A DNA stretch of 64,000 bases, from contig CAZWIZ010000006.1 in NCBI GenBank assembly GCA_964634385.1, positions 1 to 64,000 on the forward strand, read 5' to 3'. Every line of letters begins with the position of its first letter. Position 1 is the stretch's first letter. The DNA is from JAFGXW01 sp964634385. GTDB lineage: Bacteria > Bacillota_I > Bacilli_A > Izemoplasmatales > Izemoplasmataceae. A model generated the notes under the pieces. It saw only the letters and a list, made by a program, of their open reading frames with translations. It did no database searches and was not told where the DNA came from. Positions 25,047 through 33,395 of this stretch are shown here, piece by piece. Position numbers and translations under genes: made by a program.

Positions 25047-25736
25047 ATGAGAATAGATCGATTTTTGTCAAACTTAAAATATGGAACAAGAAAAGATATT
25101 CAAAAGGCAATTAAAAGAAAACAAGTTTTTCTTAATAATAACCTTGTTACTAATGGTTCAATAAAAATCAACCAAAATATTGATAAAGTTACTTTTGATG
25201 ATGAATTAGTCTACTATAAAGAAACAATATTACTAATGATGAACAAGCCAAAAGGATATGTAAGTGCCACAAAAGATGGAAAAGAAAAAACAGTTCTTGA
25301 GTTAATTGATTTTCCATATTCAAGATTTGATTTAAATATTGCTGGAAGACTAGATAAAGATACTGAAGGTTTATTACTTTTAACGAATAACGGTAAATTA
25401 CTTCATAATATTATATCTCCTAATAAAGATGTTTATAAAAAATATTTTGTAAGAGTTGAAAAACCATTTAGAAAATTAAAGAAGTTAGAAGGTAACTATG
25501 AAATTTTAGATGGTAGAAGTTTTACTTTTGTGCCTTCGAGTCCTATTACTGAGAGAATTAATGATTTTGAATTTTATTTATCGATTAAAGAAGGAAAATT
25601 TCATCAAGTTAAAAGAATGGTAGAACACTTTAGTAATAAAGTTACTTATTTAAAGAGAGTTCAAATTGGTCAAATTAAATTAGACGAAAATCTTAAATTA
25701 GGAGAATATAAAGAAATAATTGATTATTTAATATAA
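25047..25736 (+). CDS. RsuA-family 16S rRNA pseudouridine synthase
   Basis: The 229-residue protein has an S4 RNA-binding domain (1-60, MRIDRFLSNLKYGTRKDIQ) and a pseudouridine synthase domain with GRLDKDTEGLLLLTNNG, where Asp103 is the catalytic aspartate. RsuA converts U516 of 16S rRNA to pseudouridine; RluB/RluF relatives act on 23S rRNA, and length and motif favour RsuA. The C-terminal GKFHQVKRMVEHF is also typical. The ATG is preceded by AGAAGGTATATA. It is a single-gene unit between two strong terminators. Confidence 0.9.
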   Translation: MRIDRFLSNLKYGTRKDIQKAIKRKQVFLNNNLVTNGSIKINQNIDKVTFDDELVYYKETILLMMNKPKGYVSATKDGKEKTVLELIDFPYSRFDLNIAGRLDKDTEGLLLLTNNGKLLHNIISPNKDVYKKYFVRVEKPFRKLKKLEGNYEILDGRSFTFVPSSPITERINDFEFYLSIKEGKFHQVKRMVEHFSNKVTYLKRVQIGQIKLDENLKLGEYKEIIDYLI

Positions 25737-25737
25737 A

Positions 25738-25759
25738 AAAAAGCCCATCGGGCTTTTTT
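25738..25759. terminator. Bidirectional terminator
   Basis: AAAAAGCCC (25738-25746) pairs with GGGCTTTTT (25750-25758). It separates the convergent pseudouridine synthase and cysteine desulfurase genes. Confidence 0.93.
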
Positions 25760-25762
25760 ATA

Positions 25763-26899
25763 TTATTTTTCTTGATTAATAATCTCTATAAGATTATCAA
25801 TTACATAGATTAATTCATCAAATGTTGTATAGTTACCTATAGAAAATCTTATTGTTCCATTAATATATTCTTTAGGGACATTTATTTCTTTTAGAACGTG
25901 ACTTGACTCAATTGATTCTGAGTCACAGGCACTACTTGTAGATACATAAATTCCTTTTTTATTTAGCAAATATTCTAGTACTTGTCCATCAAGTCCTTTA
26001 AATGATAAATTTAAGTTACCGGGTAATCTGTTTTTACCTATTTCTGCTCCATTTAACAAATAATCTATTTTGGCTTCATCTAATCTTTTTAGAAACATTT
26101 TTGCATAAGTATTCAATCTTTCTTCGTAATCTTTTAGGTTAGTTAAACCTATTTCTAGTGCTTTAGCCATTCCAACAATAAAAGCAACATTTTCAGTTCC
26201 TGCTCTCATTTTTTGTTCTTGTTGACCTCCGTGAATTAAAGGTGCAATATGAGTTCCTTTTTTAATATATAAAAGACCGATTCCTTTTGGACTATGAAAT
26301 TTGTGTCCTGAGATACTTAGTAAATCTATACTTGTTTCTTGAAGATTAATAGTAGTATGACAAATCGCTTGGACAGCATCAATATGTAAATAAGTATTTG
26401 CTTTATTACATATTTCACTAATTTTCTTAATGTTTTGAATAGTACCTATTTCGTTATTTGCCATAATAATACTTACAATCAAAGTGCTTTCTGAAATTAA
26501 TGATTTCAAATGATCTAAATTAACAAATCCTTTATTATCAACATCAACAAATAAGATTGTATACCCCTGTTTTTCTAAATATTCACAAGAATTAAGAGTA
26601 GCATGGTGTTCTACTCTAGTGGTAATAATATCACTTTTTGTATTATTTTCAGAGGCAATTCCTTTTAATGCCCAGTTAATTGATTCTGTTCCACAACTAG
26701 TAAAAAATATTTCATTTCTTTGACAATTTAACAAATTAGCTATTTTATTTCGAGCATTATTAATAACTTTTCTATTTTTTATTCCAATTTCGTGTAAACT
26801 AGATGGATTACCATATTCTTCTTTAAAAAATGGTAACATAACATTAAGTACTTCTTTGCTGACACTAGTAGTAGAAGCATTATCTAAATAAACTTTCAT
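25763..26899 (-). CDS. Cysteine desulfurase (NifS/IscS family)
   Basis: This 378-residue PLP enzyme takes sulfur from cysteine for tRNA thiolation or Fe-S clusters. It shows LDNASTT at the start, HHATLNS, the PLP lysine in SGHKFHSPKG (Lys200), GGQQEQKMRAGTEN and the catalytic Cys325 in STSSACDS. The position and context of the cysteine are those of group I (IscS/NifS) desulfurases. It overlaps the upstream 99-residue gene by four bases (ATGA), so the two are translated together. No IscU/SufU scaffold is adjacent. In many firmicutes this type serves MnmA or ThiI. Confidence 0.93.
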   Translation of the reverse strand: MKVYLDNASTTSVSKEVLNVMLPFFKEEYGNPSSLHEIGIKNRKVINNARNKIANLLNCQRNEIFFTSCGTESINWALKGIASENNTKSDIITTRVEHHATLNSCEYLEKQGYTILFVDVDNKGFVNLDHLKSLISESTLIVSIIMANNEIGTIQNIKKISEICNKANTYLHIDAVQAICHTTINLQETSIDLLSISGHKFHSPKGIGLLYIKKGTHIAPLIHGGQQEQKMRAGTENVAFIVGMAKALEIGLTNLKDYEERLNTYAKMFLKRLDEAKIDYLLNGAEIGKNRLPGNLNLSFKGLDGQVLEYLLNKKGIYVSTSSACDSESIESSHVLKEINVPKEYINGTIRFSIGNYTTFDELIYVIDNLIEIINQEK

Positions 26900-27195
26900 T
26901 TATGTCTCCCTTCTAATTCTATTGTAATGGTAGATAAATCTTCAAGGTTAATAAAACTGAGTTCTTTTAAATAGTTTTTAGCATATATTAACTTAGTATT
27001 GTTGTTTTTAAATAACATTAATAAAGTAGTAACAAATTCTTTAATGATAAAAGACATATGGATAATACATGGATCTTCATCACCAAATATTTCAATACTT
27101 TTTTTAATAATATATTTCTCTTTTATAGGAAGGTTTAAAATCTTTCCTTGGTATAAAACCTTATCTAATCTTTTAATAATAATTCTTTCTTTCAT
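26896..27195 (-). CDS. Small protein of unknown function coupled to cysteine desulfurase
   Basis: I do not recognise this 99-residue protein. It starts MKERIIIKRLDKVLYQGKI, is rich in Ile, Lys and Leu, and looks like a mixed alpha/beta soluble domain with one Cys (about residue 43, DPCIIH). RBS GGGGGAAATTAT lies upstream. Its TGA stop overlaps the cysteine desulfurase start (ATGA), implying translational coupling and possibly a physical partner. The upstream neighbour on the same strand is the thioredoxin/DsbD fusion, 14 bases away, so the three form a sulfur/redox operon. Confidence 0.7.
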   Translation of the reverse strand: MKERIIIKRLDKVLYQGKILNLPIKEKYIIKKSIEIFGDEDPCIIHMSFIIKEFVTTLLMLFKNNNTKLIYAKNYLKELSFINLEDLSTITIELEGRHK

Positions 27196-27209
27196 ATAAT
27201 TTCCCCCAA

Positions 27210-28406
27210 TTAAAAGATTCTTGTAAAGAAGTAAATAGAAATACCCAAAAAGAATAAAGCAGTTAATAACTTAATTAGATGAAGATGTTCTCTTATCCAG
27301 TTACTAGTAGACATAACACCTTTACCTTTAATAGTGATAATAGCGATAATAACTAAAGGTAAAATAAACATTAAGTTATAGAAAAATAATGCTATGTAAG
27401 CATAAAAACTATCTAAATAATGAATCCCGTAAATTATTCCTAAATAGATTTGTCCAGTACATATTAATTCTGTAACACTTAAAGTTATTCCTAAAATAAA
27501 AGTAAGTCCTAAAACAGCAAATAAACCTTTTTTATTTGTTTCATTATTAATAACATTTGTAAAAGCTTTAATGATTTTTTTATTATATTTTTGTAACCAT
27601 GAAGGTAGTTGGTTTTTAATTTTTGAGTATTTTTCGCTTTTTGACATAAAGAAATCATACATATTAAAGAAGAATAAAAATAAACAAAGCAAAGCAATAA
27701 ACCAATTAATAATAATACTTATAATATGAGCTTCTGTAGAAAAATTAAGTAAGAAATTAAGTAAAAAAGTACCTATTAAAAAATATGATACGAATAAAGC
27801 GAAAATATAAGTAATACTTACTAAAATTAAAAAACGTTTATTATCACTAAAACCAAGTAAACTAACAAACAACAATAACATCGCAATAGCACAAGGATTA
27901 AAACCATCTAAAAGTCCCGCAAATAAAACAACGGCAAATCCAGCAATACCGGTAATATCATCAAATATTTGTCCTTGATTAACGGTTACTTTAAGCAATG
28001 GGTCATCACTTAATTCATAAATAGTATTATCATCTACAGCATTTCGAATATTAGATAATGTTCTAAAGTATTGATTCCCAGCAAAAATGATAGGAACAGT
28101 CGCATCATTTTTATCAATGTTATAAGCAATGTTATATGCAACAAATAAATCACTTGCTTCTTCATCTACAACATCATAAATTTCAACAGTAATTCCTTGA
28201 TTTTCAAGTTTTTTAATATAGTCATCTTCTTCATTATAAACTCCACTAGGTCCATTAGGATGACCTGTTAGTTCATTACATACTAAACAATTGTTCTCTT
28301 TAAAGTAAATTACTCTTCTTTCAGCTGTGCTAACCGGTAATTTCGTAATTGTTATAGAAAATAAAATAAAAAGTAAAAGTGTAATAAATATTTTAGTTTT
28401 TTTCAT
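27210..28406 (-). CDS. Thioredoxin-like domain fused to DsbD/CcdA-type membrane domain
   Basis: The 398-residue protein begins with a signal-anchor helix (about 5-25). An extracytoplasmic thioredoxin-like domain follows, with NNCLVCNEL (Cys-x-x-Cys near 39-42) and ATVPIIFAGNQYF, the cis-Pro loop. From about residue 145 there are six or more membrane helices opening with GLLDGFNPCAIAMLLLF, the cysteine motif of DsbD/CcdA proteins, with a second conserved cysteine at ELICTGQIY. It should carry electrons from cytoplasmic thioredoxin across the membrane to extracytoplasmic thiols. I use the ATG giving MKKTKIF, since AAGAAG precedes it; a TTG lies three codons upstream. It is first in the operon with the 99-residue gene and csd. 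Confidence 0.8.
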   Translation of the reverse strand: MKKTKIFITLLLFILFSITITKLPVSTAERRVIYFKENNCLVCNELTGHPNGPSGVYNEEDDYIKKLENQGITVEIYDVVDEEASDLFVAYNIAYNIDKNDATVPIIFAGNQYFRTLSNIRNAVDDNTIYELSDDPLLKVTVNQGQIFDDITGIAGFAVVLFAGLLDGFNPCAIAMLLLFVSLLGFSDNKRFLILVSITYIFALFVSYFLIGTFLLNFLLNFSTEAHIISIIINWFIALLCLFLFFFNMYDFFMSKSEKYSKIKNQLPSWLQKYNKKIIKAFTNVINNETNKKGLFAVLGLTFILGITLSVTELICTGQIYLGIIYGIHYLDSFYAYIALFFYNLMFILPLVIIAIITIKGKGVMSTSNWIREHLHLIKLLTALFFLGISIYFFTRIF

Positions 28407-28563
28407 TGTAAGCACTTCTTTCTAAGACACATACTTATACTATCATATCTATTATAAATTTTAAATATTTCAGTGTCAATTAAAGCTATAATATTTATTA
28501 CAATGATAAAAGAAATAGATAATACAATTTAATCATTTGGAAAGAAATTTACAAAATGTTAAA

Positions 28564-28620
28564 ACTGAATCAAACATAAACTGTGGATTGGATTGCCCTA
28601 ATTAATTGTAATGATTCAGT
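28564..28620. repeat. Inverted repeat in the 28.4-28.7 kb intergenic region
   Basis: ACTGAATCA (28564-28572) and TGATTCAGT (28612-28620) are exact inverses separated by 39 bases. The region 28407-28709 has no gene; it contains this repeat, the divergent promoters, and nothing else I can support. Confidence 0.45.
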
Positions 28621-28663
28621 ATAGTAACATGAAGATAAATCCATAGTATATATATCTTTTTAC

Positions 28664-28692
28664 TTGAAACAAAAACCTATAACCTATATACT
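28664..28692 (+). promoter_or_regulatory. Promoter of ylbF-ylbG
   Basis: TTGAAA (28664-28669), 17 bases, TATACT (28687-28692), ending 17 bases before the ylbF start codon. Confidence 0.7.
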
Positions 28693-28709
28693 GTTATTAT
28701 GGTGATAAA

Positions 28710-29090
28710 ATGAAAGATAAAATAATAACTGCAGTATACAACCTAGTTGATGAAATTAAAGATAAAAAGGAATATAAAAGATTATTAGAATTAAAAAAAA
28801 TAATTAATACAGATCCTCTTATTATCAATCTTGTAAAAGAATTCAATAATGCAAAAAAAACATATAATGAAGTATCAAAATATGGAAAGTATCATCCTGA
28901 TTTAAAGGATGCTAAAAACACTTTAGCAAAAACTAAAGAAGCATTATTAAGTAATGTAGTTGTAATTGAATATAAACAATTTGAAAAAGAAATCCAAAAA
29001 ACATTAGACATTATTTCAAAAAAAATTGCACAAAGTATTTCGTATAAAGTGAAATATCCTAACGAGATTGGCATAATAAATAAACATTAA
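28710..29090 (+). CDS. YlbF/YmcA family protein
   Basis: This 126-residue all-helical protein carries the YlbF pattern (helical pairs with KKIINTDPLIINLVKEFNNAKKTYNEV). In Bacillus, YlbF with YmcA and YaaT forms the Y-complex that directs RNase Y to mRNA maturation. It is directly followed by ylbG, the same order as in Bacillus, which supports the call. The leader before the ATG has only a weak ribosome binding site (GGTGATAAA). Confidence 0.8.
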   Translation: MKDKIITAVYNLVDEIKDKKEYKRLLELKKIINTDPLIINLVKEFNNAKKTYNEVSKYGKYHPDLKDAKNTLAKTKEALLSNVVVIEYKQFEKEIQKTLDIISKKIAQSISYKVKYPNEIGIINKH

Positions 29091-29102
29091 AGGAGTATGA
29101 AA

Positions 29103-29339
29103 ATGGTAGATAGAACAAGTTTAGTAGTTTATTTTAAAAATCCAAAAGTAATTAAGCATGTCGCATCTTTTGGAGAAATAAAATATTATACTAAAAAAGG
29201 AAAATACGCAATTCTTTATTTAAACAAAAAAGATGTTCCCAGTGTTACTGAACAATTAAAAAAGATAAAATTAGTAAGAAGAGTTGAAGAAACATTATTT
29301 GAAAATGATGAATACAAATTAGAATTCAATGTCAAGTAA
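29103..29339 (+). CDS. YlbG (UPF0298) family protein
   Basis: This is a 78-residue protein from the ATG at 29103, seven bases after AAGGAG; an ATG at 29097 is too close to that site. SLVVYFKNPKVIKHVASFGEI and AILYLNKKDVPSVTEQLKKI are the family pattern. Function unknown; it may act with YlbF in RNA processing, by adjacency only. The next promoter (for rpsP) begins six bases after its stop. Confidence 0.82.
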   Translation: MVDRTSLVVYFKNPKVIKHVASFGEIKYYTKKGKYAILYLNKKDVPSVTEQLKKIKLVRRVEETLFENDEYKLEFNVK

Positions 29340-29345
29340 AAATAC

Positions 29346-29374
29346 TTGACAACCACTCATTGTAATGATATACT
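29346..29374 (+). promoter_or_regulatory. Promoter of the rpsP cluster
   Basis: TTGACA (29346-29351), 17 bases, TATACT (29369-29374). The AAGGAGG site of rpsP follows about 20 bases later. Confidence 0.85.
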
Positions 29375-29409
29375 TTGAGAGGTTAAAAAAATTAAGGAGG
29401 AAACAAAAA

Positions 29410-29670
29410 ATGGCAGTTAAACTTAGATTACAAAGACATGGTTCTAAAAAACGTCCTTTCTATAGATTAGTCGCAGCTGATTCAAGAAGTCCTAGAGACG
29501 GTAGATACCTAGAAATTATTGGTACCTATGATCCAACAAAGGATCCAGTAGCAGTTAAGATTGATGAAGAGAAAGCTAAAAAGTGGTTAAGTGTTGGTGC
29601 AAAACCTACTAATACAGTTAAGAATCTTTTTGCAAAAGCTAATATCACATCAAAAAAAGAAGATAAATAG
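29410..29670 (+). CDS. rpsP: 30S ribosomal protein S16
   Basis: This 86-residue ribosomal protein starts MAVKLRLQRHGSKKRPFYRL and contains VAADSRSPRDGRYLE and IGTYDP, which are diagnostic of S16. S16 is needed for 30S assembly. I use the ATG at 29410 after AAGGAGG. It is followed 11 bases later by khpA; this order is conserved in firmicutes. Confidence 0.98.
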   Translation: MAVKLRLQRHGSKKRPFYRLVAADSRSPRDGRYLEIIGTYDPTKDPVAVKIDEEKAKKWLSVGAKPTNTVKNLFAKANITSKKEDK

Positions 29671-29681
29671 GGTATATAACA

Positions 29682-29930
29682 ATGGCAGTTAATTATGAAA
29701 AATTAATTCACGACTTAGTTCAGCCATTAGTTATTCATCCTGATGACTTAATGGTTAAAAAGTTTTCAGAAGATGACAATCTACTTACTATTCAAATTAT
29801 TGTAAACCAAGAAGACCTTGGTAGAGTGATTGGGAAGAACGGACGAATCGCAAACGCAATTAGAACAATTGCTTACGCAAGTGCTTCTAGAGAGCATAAA
29901 AAGATATCAATTAATATTGATTCATTTTAG
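29682..29930 (+). CDS. khpA: KH-domain RNA-binding protein KhpA (YlqC)
   Basis: The 82-residue protein carries one KH domain with the GxxG loop in RVIGKNGRIANAIRTI (about 51-66). KhpA usually pairs with KhpB/Jag as an RNA chaperone linked to cell shape and size control. It sits directly after rpsP as in Bacillus. A terminator overlaps its stop codon, which cuts it off from the downstream ABC exporter genes and rimM. Confidence 0.93.
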   Translation: MAVNYEKLIHDLVQPLVIHPDDLMVKKFSEDDNLLTIQIIVNQEDLGRVIGKNGRIANAIRTIAYASASREHKKISINIDSF

Positions 29931-29955
29931 ACCCGAATTTCGGGTCTATTTTTTT
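29929..29955 (+). terminator. Terminator after khpA
   Basis: AGACCCG (29929-29935) pairs with CGGGTCT (29941-29947), followed by A and seven T residues; it overlaps the khpA TAG stop. Confidence 0.93.
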
Positions 29956-30053
29956 AGTTGTATTGAAGAAACATCTTAAAATGTAGTATAATGATGTATG
30001 ATATAAAGTGTTAGTTATATTATACTTAAAATAACTACGAGGAGGATGATCAT

Positions 30054-30842
30054 ATGAACACACTTGAAGTTAGAAATTTAAAAAAGACATTTAAACTATC
30101 AAAAAAACAACAAAAAATTGAAAAAACAAATCAAAAATTAAAGATTGCAGTAAACGATTTATCATTTACTGCTTATCCTGGTGAAATATTTGGATTACTA
30201 GGACCGAATGGTGCTGGAAAGACAACTTGTTTAAGAGCTATCTCTACTTTGATTAAGCCAGATAAAGGTGATATTTTTGTAGGTGATAGTAGCGTTATTA
30301 ATGACCCTGTTAGTGTTAGGAGTAAAATAGGATTTTTAACTAGTGAATTAAAATTAGAAGATCATTTTACACCTAATTACTTATATACATATTTTTCAAA
30401 ACTTCATGGAATTGAAGATAATATAATTGAAGAAAGAAAAGATGGTTTTTTTAAGAAGTTTGGTATTAATGAATTCAAAGAAGTAAAAGTAGGTGATTTA
30501 TCAACAGGAATGAAACAAAAAGTTAGTATTGCGATTAGTTTAGTTCATAATCCTGATTTTATAATTTTTGATGAACCAACTAACGGTCTAGATGTTTTAA
30601 CAGCTAGAAGTGTTATGGATTATTTGGTGGAATTAAAAGAAAATGGTAAAACAGTTATTTTATCTACTCACATTTTAAGTGTTGTTGGTAAATTGTGTGA
30701 CAGAGTTGGTATTATTATTAACGGTAAAATGAAATTATGCGATACAATTGAGAATGTTTTAAAAAGAGATGAAAACAGCGATTTAGAAGAGATATTTTTT
30801 AATCTTGTTAAAGAAGAAAAATTACAAGAAGGTGTCTTGTAA
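30054..30842 (+). CDS. natA: ABC exporter ATP-binding protein, NatA-like
   Basis: The 262-residue ATPase has Walker A GPNGAGKT (50-57), signature LSTGMKQKVSIAISL and Walker B FIIFDEPTNGLD. A Lys-rich insertion of about 20 residues precedes the first beta strands (KKQQKIEKTNQK). With the overlapping permease (TAATG) it resembles NatAB, an ATP-driven Na+ extruder; the substrate is not proven from sequence. RBS GAGGAGG. It lies between khpA and rimM, where conserved clusters have no transporter. Confidence 0.82.
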   Translation: MNTLEVRNLKKTFKLSKKQQKIEKTNQKLKIAVNDLSFTAYPGEIFGLLGPNGAGKTTCLRAISTLIKPDKGDIFVGDSSVINDPVSVRSKIGFLTSELKLEDHFTPNYLYTYFSKLHGIEDNIIEERKDGFFKKFGINEFKEVKVGDLSTGMKQKVSIAISLVHNPDFIIFDEPTNGLDVLTARSVMDYLVELKENGKTVILSTHILSVVGKLCDRVGIIINGKMKLCDTIENVLKRDENSDLEEIFFNLVKEEKLQEGVL

Positions 30843-32017
30843 TGAAGAATATTTTAACGATTTTTAGAAAAGAATTTTATCGAGTAATTAGTGATCGTAG
30901 ATTAGTTTTTACAGCTATCTTATTACCCGGACTTGCCATTTATATTATGTATTCTTTTATTGGTAGTGCAATAGGTGGAGAACTTGAAGATATTACACAA
31001 CATAAAATGATTATCTATACTGAAAACATGCCAACAGATTTTCAAAACTTTTTGTATGCTCAAACAGTCAATCCTGAATTTCACGATTATGCTTTAGCAG
31101 ATCATGACGAAGTAGAGCAACAAATTTTAACCGGAGAAGTTGATATGATAATTATTTTTTCTAGTACTTTTGAACAAGATATTGAAAATCAAATTGTTTC
31201 TGATATAATGATTTATTATAATCCTGGGGAAAAATATAGTGAGTCTAGTTATCATCAAATTACTAATATTATTTCTTTATATAGTGATAATATCGGGATT
31301 GAAAGGCATGGAGATACTTATTATGCTTTTACATTAGAATCTGAAATTATAATGGATTCAGAAAAAGCATCTGGACAACAGTTTGCGATGTTATTACCAA
31401 TGTTAATTATTATGTTTTTATTTAGTGGTGCAATGAGCATTGGGCCTGATTCTATCGCTGGAGAAAAAGAAAGAGGAACAATAGCTACACTTCTTATAAC
31501 TCCTGTGAAAAGAAGTGAAATAGCAATTGGCAAGGTGTTAAGTTTAACAACTATTTCAATGCTTAGCGCAACAAGTTCGTTCATTGGAATAATGTTTAGT
31601 TTACCTAAGTTAATGGCTTCAGGTGGACAACTAGATATCTTTATTTATGATGCATGGGACATTATAATGTTATTTTCAGTTTTACTAGCTACAGTACTTG
31701 TAATAGCAGGTCTTGTCGCAGTTTTAAGTGCTTATGCTAAAAGTATTAAGGAAGCATCAATGTTGATTTTACCATTTTATTTTGTAAGTATGGCACTTGG
31801 AATATCAACAATGTTTAGTGGGGAAGCAAGTACTAATTTATGGGTTTATTTTTTACCGATATATAGTTCTGTCAATCTTATTATCGCTATTTTAACATTT
31901 GATATTTCTGTTACAGCATTTTTTATTACAGTTTCAACTAGTTTAATATATGTTGCTATTTTTGTTTATATTTTAACTAGACTATTTCAGTCTGAAAAAA
32001 TAATGTTTCAAAAATGA
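30842..32017 (+). CDS. natB: ABC-2 type exporter permease, NatB-like
   Basis: The 391-residue membrane protein has one N-terminal helix (about 20-40), a large extracytoplasmic domain (about 45-175) and five further helices from about 180. The GEKERGTIATLLITPVKRSEIAIGK stretch is the coupling region typical of NatB/ABC-2 permeases. It is translated with natA by a one-base overlap. It ends in TGA, which here is plainly a stop, since rimM has its own ribosome binding site 11 bases later. Confidence 0.82.
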   Translation: MKNILTIFRKEFYRVISDRRLVFTAILLPGLAIYIMYSFIGSAIGGELEDITQHKMIIYTENMPTDFQNFLYAQTVNPEFHDYALADHDEVEQQILTGEVDMIIIFSSTFEQDIENQIVSDIMIYYNPGEKYSESSYHQITNIISLYSDNIGIERHGDTYYAFTLESEIIMDSEKASGQQFAMLLPMLIIMFLFSGAMSIGPDSIAGEKERGTIATLLITPVKRSEIAIGKVLSLTTISMLSATSSFIGIMFSLPKLMASGGQLDIFIYDAWDIIMLFSVLLATVLVIAGLVAVLSAYAKSIKEASMLILPFYFVSMALGISTMFSGEASTNLWVYFLPIYSSVNLIIAILTFDISVTAFFITVSTSLIYVAIFVYILTRLFQSEKIMFQK

Positions 32018-32027
32018 GAGGTGCAAT

Positions 32028-32528
32028 ATGAAATTAATTACAATTGGAAAAATCGTTAATACTCATGGATTAAATGGATCGCTTAAAGTAAAATCATTTA
32101 CCGATTTCAAAGAACAAAGATATAAAAAAGGGACAACATTATATATCTCTTTTAAACATGAATATATTCCAGTGACAGTGTTTTCTCAACAAGAGATTAA
32201 AAATTTAGATTTAATTAAATTTGAAGAATTCGATAATATTAATCAAGTTGAACAGTTTAAAGGTTGCGATTTAGTAATAGATAAAAAATTTATTCATGAA
32301 TTAGAAGAAGATAATTTTTACTTTGATCAAATTATTGGAATGAATGTATATCAAAAAGATAATTTAATTGGTAAATGCACAGATATAAGAGATTATCCAC
32401 AAGGTGAGATATTAGTTGTTAATGTTGATGGAAAAAACAGACTTATCCCATTCAGAAAAGAATTTATTGAGGAAGTAAATGTTAAAGAAAATAAACTATC
32501 AATTATTGTTTGGGAGGGGCTATTATGA
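32028..32528 (+). CDS. rimM: Ribosome maturation factor RimM
   Basis: This 166-residue protein has an N-terminal RimM beta-barrel (TIGKIVNTHGLNGSLKVKSF) and a C-terminal PRC-barrel (YPQGEILVVNVDGKNRLIPF). It binds S19 and the 16S head during 30S assembly. The TGA stop overlaps the trmD start (ATGA). The conserved order rimM-trmD-rplS is kept. Confidence 0.96.
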   Translation: MKLITIGKIVNTHGLNGSLKVKSFTDFKEQRYKKGTTLYISFKHEYIPVTVFSQQEIKNLDLIKFEEFDNINQVEQFKGCDLVIDKKFIHELEEDNFYFDQIIGMNVYQKDNLIGKCTDIRDYPQGEILVVNVDGKNRLIPFRKEFIEEVNVKENKLSIIVWEGLL

Positions 32529-33217
32529 AAATAGATATTTTAACCTTATTTCCTAAAATGTTTGATGGATTTTTAAGTGAATCTCTTTTAGGAAAAGCAA
32601 TTAATAAAAAAATAGTTGAAATTAACATTATAAATTTTAGAGATTTTTCTACGAATAAACATCACAAGGTAGACGATACACCATATGGTGGAGGGGCAGG
32701 AATGGTTCTTAGCGTCGAACCAGTTTATAATGCTTTAACTAATATAAAAGGATTTGAAAAAGCAATTAAAATACTAGTAACTCCACAAGGAGATAGATTT
32801 GATCAAGAATATGCATATAAGTTAAGTGAAGAAAAACATATTATTATACTTTGCGGACATTATGAAGGATATGATGAAAGAATTAGAGATTTATTTGATT
32901 TTGAAATCTCAATCGGAGATTATGTACTAACTGGAGGAGAAGTAGCAGCGATGGTTTTAATTGATTCAATTACAAGATTAATTCCTAATGTTATTAATAA
33001 AGATGAATCTCATCTTTTTGATTCTTTTAACAATTCCCTATTAGAACATCCTCACTATACTAGACCAAGTGAATTCATGGGTAAAAAAGTCCCTGATGTT
33101 CTAGTTGGTGGAAATCATAAATTAATAGAAGAATGGCGTAAAACAGAATCTATTAAAAGAACAAAAGAAAGAAGAATGGATTTATATAATAAATATCGAA
33201 ACAAGTCTAATAAATGA
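32525..33217 (+). CDS. trmD: tRNA (guanine-37-N1)-methyltransferase
   Basis: The 230-residue SPOUT methyltransferase forms m1G37 and so prevents +1 frameshifting. It starts MKIDILTLFPKMFDGF and carries DDTPYGGGAGMVL and the knot motif IGDYVLTGGEVAA. The ATG at 32525 overlaps the rimM stop. The stop codon is TGA, overlapping a short open frame that is part of the degenerate region 33214-33902. Confidence 0.97.
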   Translation: MKIDILTLFPKMFDGFLSESLLGKAINKKIVEINIINFRDFSTNKHHKVDDTPYGGGAGMVLSVEPVYNALTNIKGFEKAIKILVTPQGDRFDQEYAYKLSEEKHIIILCGHYEGYDERIRDLFDFEISIGDYVLTGGEVAAMVLIDSITRLIPNVINKDESHLFDSFNNSLLEHPHYTRPSEFMGKKVPDVLVGGNHKLIEEWRKTESIKRTKERRMDLYNKYRNKSNK

Positions 33218-33395
33218 TCGAAATATTTTTTAAAAAGCTTTTGATAGAAAATATTATTAAATTGCATGAGATAATTGATAATAATGATGAAACAGTAGTA
33301 TCAGCTATCATTGTTCTAACAAAGCAATTACCAAATGATATTTTATTAGCTACAGTAATTGATACAACATATGAATATTTTGGGAAAAATCTTAT

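Noticed and set aside
28416..28709. A possible riboswitch or small RNA in the ylbF upstream region
   Set aside because: Only one 9-bp inverted repeat and a promoter are visible; no known riboswitch core could be recognised.
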